From Lacticaseibacillus sharpeae JCM 1186 = DSM 20505 (GTDB taxonomy: Bacteria > Bacillota > Bacilli > Lactobacillales > Lactobacillaceae), in NCBI RefSeq assembly GCF_001436225.1, contig NZ_AYYO01000009.1, positions 27,043 to 91,042 on the forward strand: DNA of 64,000 nt, read 5' to 3'. The notes below the pieces were generated by a model. It did no database searches and was not told where the DNA came from. It worked only from the letters and a program-made list of their open reading frames with translations. Shown here one piece after another: positions 1 to 7,008 of the stretch. How positions within the stretch are numbered: the first letter of the stretch is position 1; every line of letters starts with the position of its first letter. A program made the translations under genes and the position numbers.

Positions 1-1
1 G

Positions 2-619
2 CGCGTGGACACCATTGTTCTGTCCACCCAGCACGACCCAGACGCGACGCTCGACCAGATTCGCCGCGACGTTGAAGAGCAGATTGTGCGCAAGGTAATT
101 CCGGCGCAGCTGCTCGATGAGAACACCAAGATTCTGGTTAACCCAACTGGCCGTTTCGTACTCGGGGGCCCCGCAGCGGATGCGGGCCTGACCGGACGGA
201 AGGTCATCGTTGATACGTACGGCTCATACGCCCGTCATGGTGGTGGGGCCTTCTCCGGTAAGGATGCGACGAAGGTTGACCGTTCTGCGTCCTACGCAGC
301 GCGGTACATCGCCAAGAACATCGTTGCCGCGGGGCTAGCAAGTAAGCTTGAAGTTCAGCTCGCCTACGCCATTGGGGTTGCGAAGCCCGTGTCGATTTCG
401 GTCAACACGTTTGGCACGAACAAAATTGCAGAGGATAAGATCGTTGCTGCCATTCGCGACAACTTCGACCTGCGTCCAGCCGGGATTATTGAGATGCTCA
501 ATCTCCGCCGGCCAATATATGAACAAACTGCGGCTTATGGTCACTTCGGCCGCACAGACATCGACTTGCCTTGGGAACACCTGGACAAGGTTGACGTGCT
601 GAAGCAACTGCTTAAGTAG
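2..619 (+). CDS. metK: S-adenosylmethionine synthetase, C-terminal part (truncated by window edge)
   Basis: Makes S-adenosylmethionine from ATP and L-methionine in the cytoplasm. Only the C-terminal half is present: the frame is already open at base 2 and gives about 205 residues, which fits residues ~190-395 of a family of ~395. Family motifs seen include [13 protein letters not shown], the VDTYG segment and the GGGAFSGKD phosphate-binding loop, followed by the [16 protein letters not shown] helix. The GTG at base 5 is an internal codon, not a start. It is followed at once by an intrinsic terminator, so it probably ends its own transcript. Identification is secure. Confidence 0.96.
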   Translation, partial: RVDTIVLSTQHDPDATLDQIRRDVEEQIVRKVIPAQLLDENTKILVNPTGRFVLGGPAADAGLTGRKVIVDTYGSYARHGGGAFSGKDATKVDRSASYAARYIAKNIVAAGLASKLEVQLAYAIGVAKPVSISVNTFGTNKIAEDKIVAAIRDNFDLRPAGIIEMLNLRRPIYEQTAAYGHFGRTDIDLPWEHLDKVDVLKQLLK

Positions 620-635
620 TGATCGATTGGTATGG

Positions 636-665
636 GAGGCAACTTTATTTAGTTGTCTCTTTTTG
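636..665 (+). terminator. Intrinsic terminator after metK
   Basis: GAGGCAAC (636-643) pairs with GTTGTCTC (652-659) with one G-T pair, followed by a run of T. It lies 17 bases after the metK stop. Confidence 0.75.
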
Positions 666-728
666 TTTGCCCTCAATTCGGGTAAGCAGATGTGCACGAA
701 GCAAGAACGCGAGGTTGGTTGAAGAAAT

Positions 729-2186
729 ATGAACCAGAAAAAAACTAATGTGGCCGTAGTGACGGCGACGATTTTTATTGCAACATTTATGGCCGCCATC
801 GAGGGGACCATTGTTAGTACCGCGATGCCGACCATTGTGGGCTCCCTCCACGGTGTGAAGCTCATGAACTGGGTGTTCACGATGTACCTGTTGACCAGTG
901 CGATGGCCACGCCGATTTACGGCAAAATGGCGGACCGCATTGGCCGCAAGCCGGTCTTATTGTTCAGCTTGGCCGTCTTCGTGGTCGGCTCGCTGCTTAG
1001 CGGCCTGTCCCAGTCGATGCCGATGTTGATTCTGTTCCGGGCACTGCAGGGAATTGGGGCCGGCGGGATTATGCCGGTCACCTTCACCATCATCGCGGAC
1101 ATCTACCCGATTGATAAGCGGGCCAAGGTGCTGGGCTTTAACGGGTCCGCCTGGGGCATTGCCGCCGTGGTCGCCCCACTGATTGGGGGCTTCATCGTTG
1201 ACCGTCTGTCTTGGCACTGGGTCTTCATCTTGAACGTGCCAATTGGGATTTTGACGATGATTCTCACGGCCATTTTCCTGCGTGAAAACCACGTCAAGAA
1301 GAGCGGCCCCATCGATATTGCCGGCACGGTCCTGCTGGCGATGACATTGCTGTTCATGCTCTCTGGGTTCCAGATGCTAGACAGTAAAAACGGCGTCATC
1401 ATTTTCGCCGTCCTGTTTGCCCTCGCAATCATCAGCCTGGTACTGTTCATTCGGCAGGAAAAGCGGGCGGTTGATCCTGTGATTAGCCTGGATTTATTCG
1501 CTTCCCGCACGTTCACGATTCAGAACGTACTGGCAGCCATTGTTTCCGGGATTGTCATGGGCCACGAAGTCTACATGCCGATGTGGATGCAGGGGATTCT
1601 GGGCCTCGATGCTTCAATGGGGGGCTTTGCCGTGACCCCAAGTAGCCTCATGTGGGTGATTGGCTCGTTCATTGCGGGTCGGATGCTCGTGCAGATGCGG
1701 CCACAGCGGGTGCTCGTGGTGTCGCTGGCGATTATCACTGTCGGTATCGTGACGCTCACGCTGGTACCAGTGTCGACGCCGTTTGCTGCGTTCCTCGCCA
1801 TTTCCGCCGTGCTTGGTTCCGGGTTCGGGATTGCGATTACGACCACGACGGTTAGTTCGCAGGCAGCTGTCTCGCAGGACAAAGTGGGGGTTGCGACGGG
1901 GTTCAACACGCTCAGCCGGACACTGGGCCAGACCGTGATGGTTGCCATTTTCGGAATGATTTTCAACGTGCAGGTAGCTAGCGGCACACACGCACACGGG
2001 TTGCAGGTAGCGATGATGAACAAGCTCATCAACCCGCATACGGTGAGCCAGCTGCCACAAAGCGTGGTGCCCACTCTGCGCAACATTTTGTTTGGCGCGT
2101 TGCACGGCGTCTACATTGCGTGCGCCGTGGTTGTTGTCCTGGGGATTTTCCTCAACTTGCTTGACCGAACGCACCGCACCAAGTAG
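729..2186 (+). CDS. MFS drug:proton antiporter, DHA2 (14-TM, EmrB/QacA type)
   Basis: Predicted membrane exporter using the proton gradient to expel drugs or other amphipathic compounds. The 485 residues are almost entirely hydrophobic helices, the usual length for the 14-TM DHA2 family. Motif A is present in the loop after TM2 (GKMADRIGRKPVLL, near residue 65), and the TM5 motif C region (GPLIGGFIVD-like APLIGGFIVDRLSWHW) is followed by the FILNVPIG signature typical of EmrB/QacA. The ATG follows a weak GAAG ribosome site. It stands alone between the metK terminator and its own terminator. The substrate cannot be predicted. Confidence 0.88.
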   Translation: MNQKKTNVAVVTATIFIATFMAAIEGTIVSTAMPTIVGSLHGVKLMNWVFTMYLLTSAMATPIYGKMADRIGRKPVLLFSLAVFVVGSLLSGLSQSMPMLILFRALQGIGAGGIMPVTFTIIADIYPIDKRAKVLGFNGSAWGIAAVVAPLIGGFIVDRLSWHWVFILNVPIGILTMILTAIFLRENHVKKSGPIDIAGTVLLAMTLLFMLSGFQMLDSKNGVIIFAVLFALAIISLVLFIRQEKRAVDPVISLDLFASRTFTIQNVLAAIVSGIVMGHEVYMPMWMQGILGLDASMGGFAVTPSSLMWVIGSFIAGRMLVQMRPQRVLVVSLAIITVGIVTLTLVPVSTPFAAFLAISAVLGSGFGIAITTTTVSSQAAVSQDKVGVATGFNTLSRTLGQTVMVAIFGMIFNVQVASGTHAHGLQVAMMNKLINPHTVSQLPQSVVPTLRNILFGALHGVYIACAVVVVLGIFLNLLDRTHRTK

Positions 2187-2214
2187 TTTGCGGTCGCAAT
2201 CTTGCCCGTGCACG

Positions 2215-2245
2215 AAGCACTTCACTTTCGCGTGGAGTGCTTTTT
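2215..2245 (+). terminator. Intrinsic terminator after the DHA2 exporter
   Basis: AAGCACTTCAC pairs with GTGGAGTGCTT across a six-base loop and is followed by TTTTT. Confidence 0.8.
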
Positions 2246-2314
2246 CTGTGCGGAAAAACAGGGATTGCCCGCGTGCTTGCTGTCTGGAGCCGTCAGTGAT
2301 GGTTCACCCCAGAC

Positions 2315-2342
2315 TTGATTTACACGGGAAATGAGTTATAAT
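2315..2342 (+). promoter_or_regulatory. Promoter of the acyltransferase/GT8 island
   Basis: TTGATT (2315-2320), a 16-base spacer and a perfect TATAAT (2337-2342). The TetR-type palindrome begins 18 bases downstream of the -10, where a bound repressor would block initiation or early elongation. Confidence 0.7.
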
Positions 2343-2359
2343 TTTCGGTAAAGAATGGA

Positions 2360-2375
2360 TTGAGTGCTCACTCAA
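2360..2375 (+). promoter_or_regulatory. Putative TetR operator, site 1
   Basis: TTGAGTG-CT-CACTCAA is an inverted repeat with perfect 7-base arms, downstream of the island promoter. It matches 13 of 16 bases of a second palindrome (6605-6620) just upstream of the tetR gene that closes the island. No other full copy was noticed in the window, so assignment to that TetR protein is well motivated but inferred. Confidence 0.75.
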
Positions 2376-2414
2376 AAATGCCATGTAAGCGGGAATTTAT
2401 AGGGGGTGGCCGGC

Positions 2415-3164
2415 GTGCAACGCGAACAATTCTATCATGAGTTCACCGATGATTTTGTTGCCAGTCCGGAGCAAGAGCGCACGCTGCCGGCCGATTACTC
2501 CTGGCACCAGGAACGCCCGCACCTCGCACACCTCGTCTATTGGGGTGCGCGGTTGCTCGGCGGGTTATACGTGCGGGTGTTTTTGCACGTTCAAGTCCGC
2601 GGACGCGCCAAGGTGGCACGGATCAAAGGCGGTGCGTTTATTTACGCCAACCACACCCAGCCGGTTGGGGACGTGTTCGTACCCATGCTGGCGGGAGCGG
2701 GCAAACGGGTGGATACCGTCGCGGCGCCCGCTAACCTGAGCGTGCCGGTGCTCGGACGGTTGCTGAAGCTCGGCGGCGCGCTCGTCTTACCGCAGAGCAT
2801 GCACCAACTGGCGGCGTTCAATCGCGAGGTGCGCAGCCGCATTGCGTCCGGCCACGTGGTGACGGTGTACCCCGAGGCCCACGTCTGGCCGTACGCCACC
2901 ATCATCCGGCCGTTTGTCCCCGGGAGCATGCACTACCCCGTGGCGAGCAATACGCCGGTGTTTGCCATGACCACTACGTATCAGCGGCGCAGATGCGGTC
3001 GAAAGCCGCGCATTACCGTCGACATTGACGGACCGTTCATGCCGGACGAACAGCTACCCCGCAAAAAGCAGCAGAGCCAGTTAACCGCGCAGGTCCAGGC
3101 AGCGATGCACAGCCGGGCGCAGGCGCAAAACACGTACACATACATCAAGTACACCAAAAAGTAA
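2415..3164 (+). CDS. PlsC-like lysophospholipid acyltransferase family protein, divergent
   Basis: First gene of a TetR-controlled island. It belongs to the glycerol-phosphate/lysophospholipid acyltransferase superfamily, which moves acyl groups from acyl-CoA or acyl-ACP to hydroxyls at the membrane face. The block I region reads ANHTQPVGD (near residue 80), so His and Asp are separated by five residues instead of the usual four (HX4D). The block III equivalent is YPEAHVW (near residue 152) in place of FPEGTRS, keeping the Glu. About 249 residues. I chose GTG 2415 because AGGGGGTGG ends five bases before it; an upstream in-frame GTG at 2406 overlaps that site. The acceptor is unknown; the neighbouring GT8 genes suggest a glycoside or glycolipid. 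Confidence 0.75.
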   Translation: MQREQFYHEFTDDFVASPEQERTLPADYSWHQERPHLAHLVYWGARLLGGLYVRVFLHVQVRGRAKVARIKGGAFIYANHTQPVGDVFVPMLAGAGKRVDTVAAPANLSVPVLGRLLKLGGALVLPQSMHQLAAFNREVRSRIASGHVVTVYPEAHVWPYATIIRPFVPGSMHYPVASNTPVFAMTTTYQRRRCGRKPRITVDIDGPFMPDEQLPRKKQQSQLTAQVQAAMHSRAQAQNTYTYIKYTKK

Positions 3165-3185
3165 CGCAATGGGAGGGAAGACAAT

Positions 3186-4010
3186 ATGAACATTTTATAT
3201 TGTGGTGACGCACACATGGCGGATGGCTTGCTCATCTCCACGCTCAGTCTAACCAAACACTATCAGGCACCAATTCACGTCTACGTTTTGACCGCTAATA
3301 TCCACACCCAGAACCGGGATTTTCAGGCCTTGGGGCAAGACGCGGTGACGGTCGTGCAGGAGCAGTTGCACGACGTCAACCCGCTCAGCTCCGCGGAGTT
3401 GATTGACATTACCGACATCTTCACGGCGAACCCGCCTACCGTCAACATGGACACCCGCTTCACCCCGTACTGCATGCTGCGGCTGTACAGCGACCTCGTG
3501 CCGCAGTTGCCCGACCGGCTGCTGTACCTGGACACTGACATCGTGTGCCGGGAAAGCCCCCAGCACTTCTACGACCAGGACCTCACGGGGACCGAATTCG
3601 TGGGGGTTCTCGACCACTACGGTAAGTGGTTCTTCCACAGCCAGTTGCGGGCCCTCGATTACGTGAACTCGGGGATGATGCTGATGAACATGCCTCAGAT
3701 CCGCAAAACGCAGCTATTTGTGCGCTGCCGCCGGGTGTGCGCGACGGTCAAGATGTTCATGCCCGACCAGTCGGCCCTCAACAAGTTGGCAGATACCAAG
3801 CGTTTGGCGCCGCGGCGGTTCAACGAACAGCGGCGGCTGCACCGGAACACCGTGTTCCAGCACTTCACCACCAGTTTCCGCTTCTTCCCGTGGGTGCACA
3901 CCCTGTCCGTGAAGCCTTGGGAAGTTGACCGGGTGCACAGCGATTTGCACCTGCACGAGTACGACGACGTGCTTTCGGAATACGCAGAGATTAAACACAT
4001 TGCAAAATAA
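3186..4010 (+). CDS. Glycosyltransferase family 8 protein (first of two)
   Basis: Retaining glycosyltransferase of the LPS galactosyl/glucosyltransferase and glycogenin type, expected to use a UDP-sugar with a divalent metal. The N-terminus MNILYCGD and the metal-binding DxD in YLDTDIVC (near residue 117) are characteristic, as are YVNSGMMLMN, the PDQSALN segment and a C-terminal HTLSVKPW that corresponds to the GT8 HxxGxxKPW motif. 274 residues, normal for the family; no signal peptide or membrane helix. GGGAGG lies eight bases before the ATG. Second gene of the island, 21 bases after the first acyltransferase. Confidence 0.88.
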   Translation: MNILYCGDAHMADGLLISTLSLTKHYQAPIHVYVLTANIHTQNRDFQALGQDAVTVVQEQLHDVNPLSSAELIDITDIFTANPPTVNMDTRFTPYCMLRLYSDLVPQLPDRLLYLDTDIVCRESPQHFYDQDLTGTEFVGVLDHYGKWFFHSQLRALDYVNSGMMLMNMPQIRKTQLFVRCRRVCATVKMFMPDQSALNKLADTKRLAPRRFNEQRRLHRNTVFQHFTTSFRFFPWVHTLSVKPWEVDRVHSDLHLHEYDDVLSEYAEIKHIAK

Positions 4011-4087
4011 ATAATTGGTTTACTAGTAGCCGTTATTTCTAGGCAGGTGCCGCTTTTTGCGGGGCCAGAAGTATAAGGAGATTTTTT

Positions 4088-5041
4088 ATGTATGAAGCAG
4101 CAAGTGCCATGCCCATCTTTTTTGCCGTCGATGACCATTACGCCGCAAGTTTAGCGGTTGCGATTCAGTCGTTGGTGGCAAATGCCGACCGGGGGCGCAG
4201 TTACCACGTGATTGTGCTGCAACGCGGGCTTAAACCAGAGAACCGCAAGAACTTGCTCGCCCTGGCGACAGACAACGTGCAAGTTGAGCTCGTCCCAATG
4301 GCGGAACGAATCAAGGAATGCTTGGCGGATAACGGCAATAAGTTGCGGGCGGATTACTTCACGCTCACGATTTACTACCGCTTGTTTATTGCGGAAATGT
4401 TCCCGCAGTACAGCAAGGGGCTGTACCTGGATGCCGACGTGATTGCGTTGGACGATGTGGCCAAGCTGTTTGCCACCGACGTTACCGGCAAGCTCGTGGC
4501 TGCGGCGGTTGATCCGTTCATCGCTACCGATGCGATTATGGCACCATACGCCGTTAATTCGGTGGGGGTCCCAGCGGATGCGTACGTTAATTCCGGCGTG
4601 CTCGTGATGAACCTGGCGGAAATGCGGCAGCAGCATTTTGCTGAGCACTTCCTGACCTTACTGAACCAGTACAAGTTCGCCAGCATTGCCCCCGACCAGG
4701 ACTACCTGAATGCAATTGCCGCCGACCAGATGGTGCACCTGCCACTTAGCTGGAACGTGCAGGAGGTGGGCCCGAGCTATGCAGTGCAGCTGGTGCATTA
4801 CAACCTATTCAAGAAGCCATGGCATTACGTGGACGTCCCGAATGGCGCCGATTTTTGGCGGTATGCGGACCAGACGCCATACGCAGCCAAGTTGCGTGCC
4901 ACGCGGGCACACTTCACGGCAGCGGATGCGGCGAATGACGAAAAACACATGCGGGAAATGGTAGCCCGGGCAGAGAGCATCACGTACGCGCCCGCATCAT
5001 TCCGGGATATTCAAGCACGCACGGGGGAGGTCCGGCTGTGA
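4088..5041 (+). CDS. Glycosyltransferase family 8 protein (second of two)
   Basis: A second retaining GT8 enzyme, clearly a distant paralogue of its neighbour. It shows the N-terminal FFAVDDHYAASLAVAIQSL fold, the DxD metal site in LYLDADVIAL (near residue 117), YVNSGVLVMNLAEM, PDQDYLNAIA and HYNLFKKPW, the KPW motif. 317 residues. A good AAGGAG site precedes the ATG. The stop codon overlaps the GTG of the next gene (GTGA), indicating coupled translation. Two different GT8 enzymes in one operon suggest sequential addition of two sugars, which is inference. Confidence 0.9.
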   Translation: MYEAASAMPIFFAVDDHYAASLAVAIQSLVANADRGRSYHVIVLQRGLKPENRKNLLALATDNVQVELVPMAERIKECLADNGNKLRADYFTLTIYYRLFIAEMFPQYSKGLYLDADVIALDDVAKLFATDVTGKLVAAAVDPFIATDAIMAPYAVNSVGVPADAYVNSGVLVMNLAEMRQQHFAEHFLTLLNQYKFASIAPDQDYLNAIAADQMVHLPLSWNVQEVGPSYAVQLVHYNLFKKPWHYVDVPNGADFWRYADQTPYAAKLRATRAHFTAADAANDEKHMREMVARAESITYAPASFRDIQARTGEVRL

Positions 5042-5904
5042 CGTTTGCCGATCAAATCCTGCAGGGCGAGCACCTGACCGCCATTAACAACATCAAGGCG
5101 GCGGTGGCGGCGGCCGATTACACGGCCAAGGTGGAACCGGGCGACCCCGTGTTGACCCCGGAAGCAGAAAAGGCCGAATTACAGCGCTACTTGCAACACA
5201 GCAGCACTGCCTCGTTCCGGACCAAAACGCTAATTGCCCGCAAAATGATGGATACAGCGGCCTCCTGGGTGGGCCGGTCCGTGCAGTTTGTGGGCCGCGA
5301 GAATTTGGCGGCGGTTCAAGGGGGCGCCATTGTGACTAGTAACCACTTTTCGCCCATCGAGAACCTCTTCGTGCGTAGTGCCGCCCGCGGGCACCGGTTG
5401 CACATCGTCAGTCAATTGACCAACCTGATGATGCACGGTGTTCTGGGCTTCTTGATGAACTACGGCGACACCATCCCGCTTGGCAATAGGCGGGAGTGGG
5501 TCGGCCGCGAGTTTCCTGAACTCATCCACAAGTGCCTGGTGCGCGGACAATGGGTGCTGATCTATCCGGAACAAGAGATGTGGTTCAATTACCGTAAGCC
5601 GCGCCCGGTTCAGCGGGGCGCCTATTACTACGCCGCCCGGTTCAACGTGCCCGTGGTGTCGATGTTTGTCAGCATGGAAACCACCACGCGGAAGGTGAAC
5701 AAGGACTTCAACGCCATTAAGTACACCGTCCACGTATTGCCGCCTATCTATCCCGACCAAACGCTCGGGGTACGTGCGGCGAGCATCAAGATGGCGGCTA
5801 CTGATTACGCGCAAAAGTGTGCAGCGTACACGGCGGCGTACGGCAAGGAGCTCGACTATACATTCCAGCCATCCGACATCGCCGGTTGGCAGCAAAAAGG
5901 CTAG
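5038..5904 (+). CDS. PlsC-like acyltransferase family protein (second), coupled to GT8
   Basis: 288-residue member of the lysophospholipid acyltransferase superfamily. Block I reads SNHFSPIEN (near residue 102), giving His-X4-Glu in place of His-X4-Asp; block III reads IYPEQEMW (near residue 178), and the VPVVSMFV strand follows. The start is GTG inside the GTGA overlap with the upstream GT8 gene, with GGGGGAGG nine bases before it. Its N-terminal ~60 residues are not similar to the superfamily core. The two acyltransferases of this island share the YPE-x-x-x-W form of block III, suggesting a subfamily. It ends in a hairpin shared with the convergent tetR gene. Confidence 0.75.
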   Translation: MTFADQILQGEHLTAINNIKAAVAAADYTAKVEPGDPVLTPEAEKAELQRYLQHSSTASFRTKTLIARKMMDTAASWVGRSVQFVGRENLAAVQGGAIVTSNHFSPIENLFVRSAARGHRLHIVSQLTNLMMHGVLGFLMNYGDTIPLGNRREWVGREFPELIHKCLVRGQWVLIYPEQEMWFNYRKPRPVQRGAYYYAARFNVPVVSMFVSMETTTRKVNKDFNAIKYTVHVLPPIYPDQTLGVRAASIKMAATDYAQKCAAYTAAYGKELDYTFQPSDIAGWQQKG

Positions 5905-5937
5905 TACCACCGCATCTGCGGGGGCACTAGCCTTTGT
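5896..5937. terminator. Bidirectional terminator between the island and tetR
   Basis: AAGGCTAGT pairs with ACTAGCCTT around an inner CCGC/GCGG hairpin; the stop codon of the acyltransferase is inside the stem. A and T tracts on both sides allow it to act in both directions. Confidence 0.7.
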
Positions 5938-5942
5938 TATCT

Positions 5943-6584
5943 CTATGGCTCCGGACTGAGGGCCTTGGTGAGGGCATCAATCACGTGCGTTTCCATGTTC
6001 GTGGTGGGCTTGACCTCGAAAAACAGGGCGGTACTCAGGATGCCGCCGGCGACGGCGAGAATCATCCGCAAAATCTCCTGGTTGTCCCACTGCACGAGCA
6101 AGCCGTCCGCCTTAAGCTGGTTGAATTTGCTGTTCAGCGCCGCGATGTAGCCCTTGGGTACGTTCGCCATGACCTTGTCGCGCACCTCTTGGTTGTAAAC
6201 GAGTTCCGAGATTAGAATGCGCAGGACTTTGCGGTTGGCGCGCACGAATTCCGCGCGGTCGTGCAGGATGGTGGCGAAGAAATCGTGCAGGGTATGGTAT
6301 TGCGACGTGAACCGTTCAGCGATGAAGTTATTGATGGTTGCCGGGAAGATGGATTCAATCACCGGCTCCACGATTGCCTCCAGTAGGCCGTGTTTGCTGC
6401 CAAATTTGCTGAAAATATTGCCTTCCGCGACGCCGGCTACCTTGGCAATCTCGTGCGTGCTGGAGTTCGCGTAACCCTTCTGCGCGAAGACATCGATGGC
6501 CGCACCGATAATTTGCATCTGCTTGGCGGTGTAGTTATCAAAGACATGATTATCAATAAATATTTGTAATTCTTGCGGTTCCAT
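5943..6584 (-). CDS. TetR/AcrR family transcriptional repressor of the acyltransferase/GT8 island
   Basis: N-terminal TetR helix-turn-helix: IIGAAIDVFAQKGYANSST, then EIAKVAGVAEGNIFSKFGSK, with the NIFSKFGSK recognition-helix end typical of the family. The C-terminal ligand domain is unremarkable. About 213 residues from ATG 6584. An in-frame TTG at 6620 gives 12 more residues, but that stretch is the palindromic operator, so the ATG preceded by GGGG is preferred. Ends convergent with the island. The operator 20-36 bases upstream of its start implies autoregulation. The effector is unknown. Confidence 0.9.
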   Translation of the reverse strand: MEPQELQIFIDNHVFDNYTAKQMQIIGAAIDVFAQKGYANSSTHEIAKVAGVAEGNIFSKFGSKHGLLEAIVEPVIESIFPATINNFIAERFTSQYHTLHDFFATILHDRAEFVRANRKVLRILISELVYNQEVRDKVMANVPKGYIAALNSKFNQLKADGLLVQWDNQEILRMILAVAGGILSTALFFEVKPTTNMETHVIDALTKALSPEP

Positions 6585-6604
6585 GACGTGCCCCAATTCA
6601 CATT

Positions 6605-6620
6605 TTAAGTGTTTACTCAA
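6605..6620 (-). promoter_or_regulatory. Putative TetR operator, site 2 (autoregulation)
   Basis: On the plus strand TTAAGTG-TT-TACTCAA, differing from site 1 (2360-2375) at three of 16 positions. A minus-strand -35 TTGACA (6649-6654) lies upstream, with a poor -10 near 6626-6631, so a bound repressor would cover the start of the tetR transcript. Confidence 0.72.
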
Positions 6621-6695
6621 AATAAGCCTAATCGTTTACCTGTTGCCGTGTCAAGTGGTTTTATAAAAGAGCTAATGGAACTTTGAAAACTATTT

Positions 6696-6724
6696 GTTTT
6701 TTCATTTTCACAATGGTATTATTA
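6696..6724 (+). promoter_or_regulatory. Promoter of the leader ORF and MFS exporter
   Basis: TTGTTT (6696-6701), 17-base spacer, TATTAT (6719-6724). It is the only good promoter seen between tetR and the MFS gene. Confidence 0.6.
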
Positions 6725-6753
6725 GGCCAACTTTTAAACGGAGGAAACGTCTA

Positions 6754-6819
6754 ATGCAGAACGAACTCATTGACTGGATTGGCCAGAAGAACGCAATTAT
6801 CTTCATTTTTGCGCTTTAG
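6754..6819 (+). CDS. 21-residue leader peptide upstream of MFS exporter
   Basis: Starts MQNELIDWIGQKN and ends in a hydrophobic IIFIFAL tail. CGGAGGAAAC gives a strong ribosome site nine bases before ATG. It has its own promoter 30 bases upstream, and its stop codon is embedded in the 5' arm of an intrinsic terminator. Too short for an enzyme. It could be a regulatory leader whose translation controls readthrough, or a small membrane peptide with its own function. It has no recognised relatives that I know of. Confidence 0.6.
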   Translation: MQNELIDWIGQKNAIIFIFAL

Positions 6820-6841
6820 GGGTGGAGTCTACCCTTTTTTG
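6818..6841 (+). terminator. Terminator overlapping the leader ORF stop codon
   Basis: GGGTGG (6820-6825) pairs with CTACCC (6829-6834) around an AGT loop, followed by six T. The stop codon of the leader ORF touches the stem, so a ribosome at or near the stop would prevent folding. Confidence 0.75.
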
Positions 6842-7008
6842 GTCGTCAGTCAATGAATATTCTGCAGGTAGGTGACTGCTACGGGTGCATTAGTCGCATT
6901 CGAATCCGCAGCACCGTGACGTCCCGGCGTCGGCCTTGCACTCATCCGCGCATTTGCGTGGCGCAAGGCTTTTTTTGTGGGCGGCCTGCAGCCGGAGAAA
7001 ATTTAAAA
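6842..7008 (+). promoter_or_regulatory. Structured leader with second terminator before MFS exporter
   Basis: Contains ACGGGTGC/GCACCGT (near 6878-6918) and GACG/CGTC hairpins, then GCCTTGC (6933-6939) pairing with GCAAGGC (6963-6969) followed by seven T: a second intrinsic terminator ending 33 bases before the MFS start. No promoter is evident between the two terminators, so the exporter may depend on readthrough of both. Confidence 0.6.

Noticed and set aside
335..910. 191-residue minus-strand open frame over metK and the exporter
   Set aside because: Antisense to two clear genes, no ribosome site, crosses the metK terminator.
6899..6907. TTCGAATCC, a tRNA T-loop-like sequence in the MFS leader
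   Set aside because: The flanking bases do not pair as a T-stem and no acceptor or anticodon arm is found; not a tRNA.
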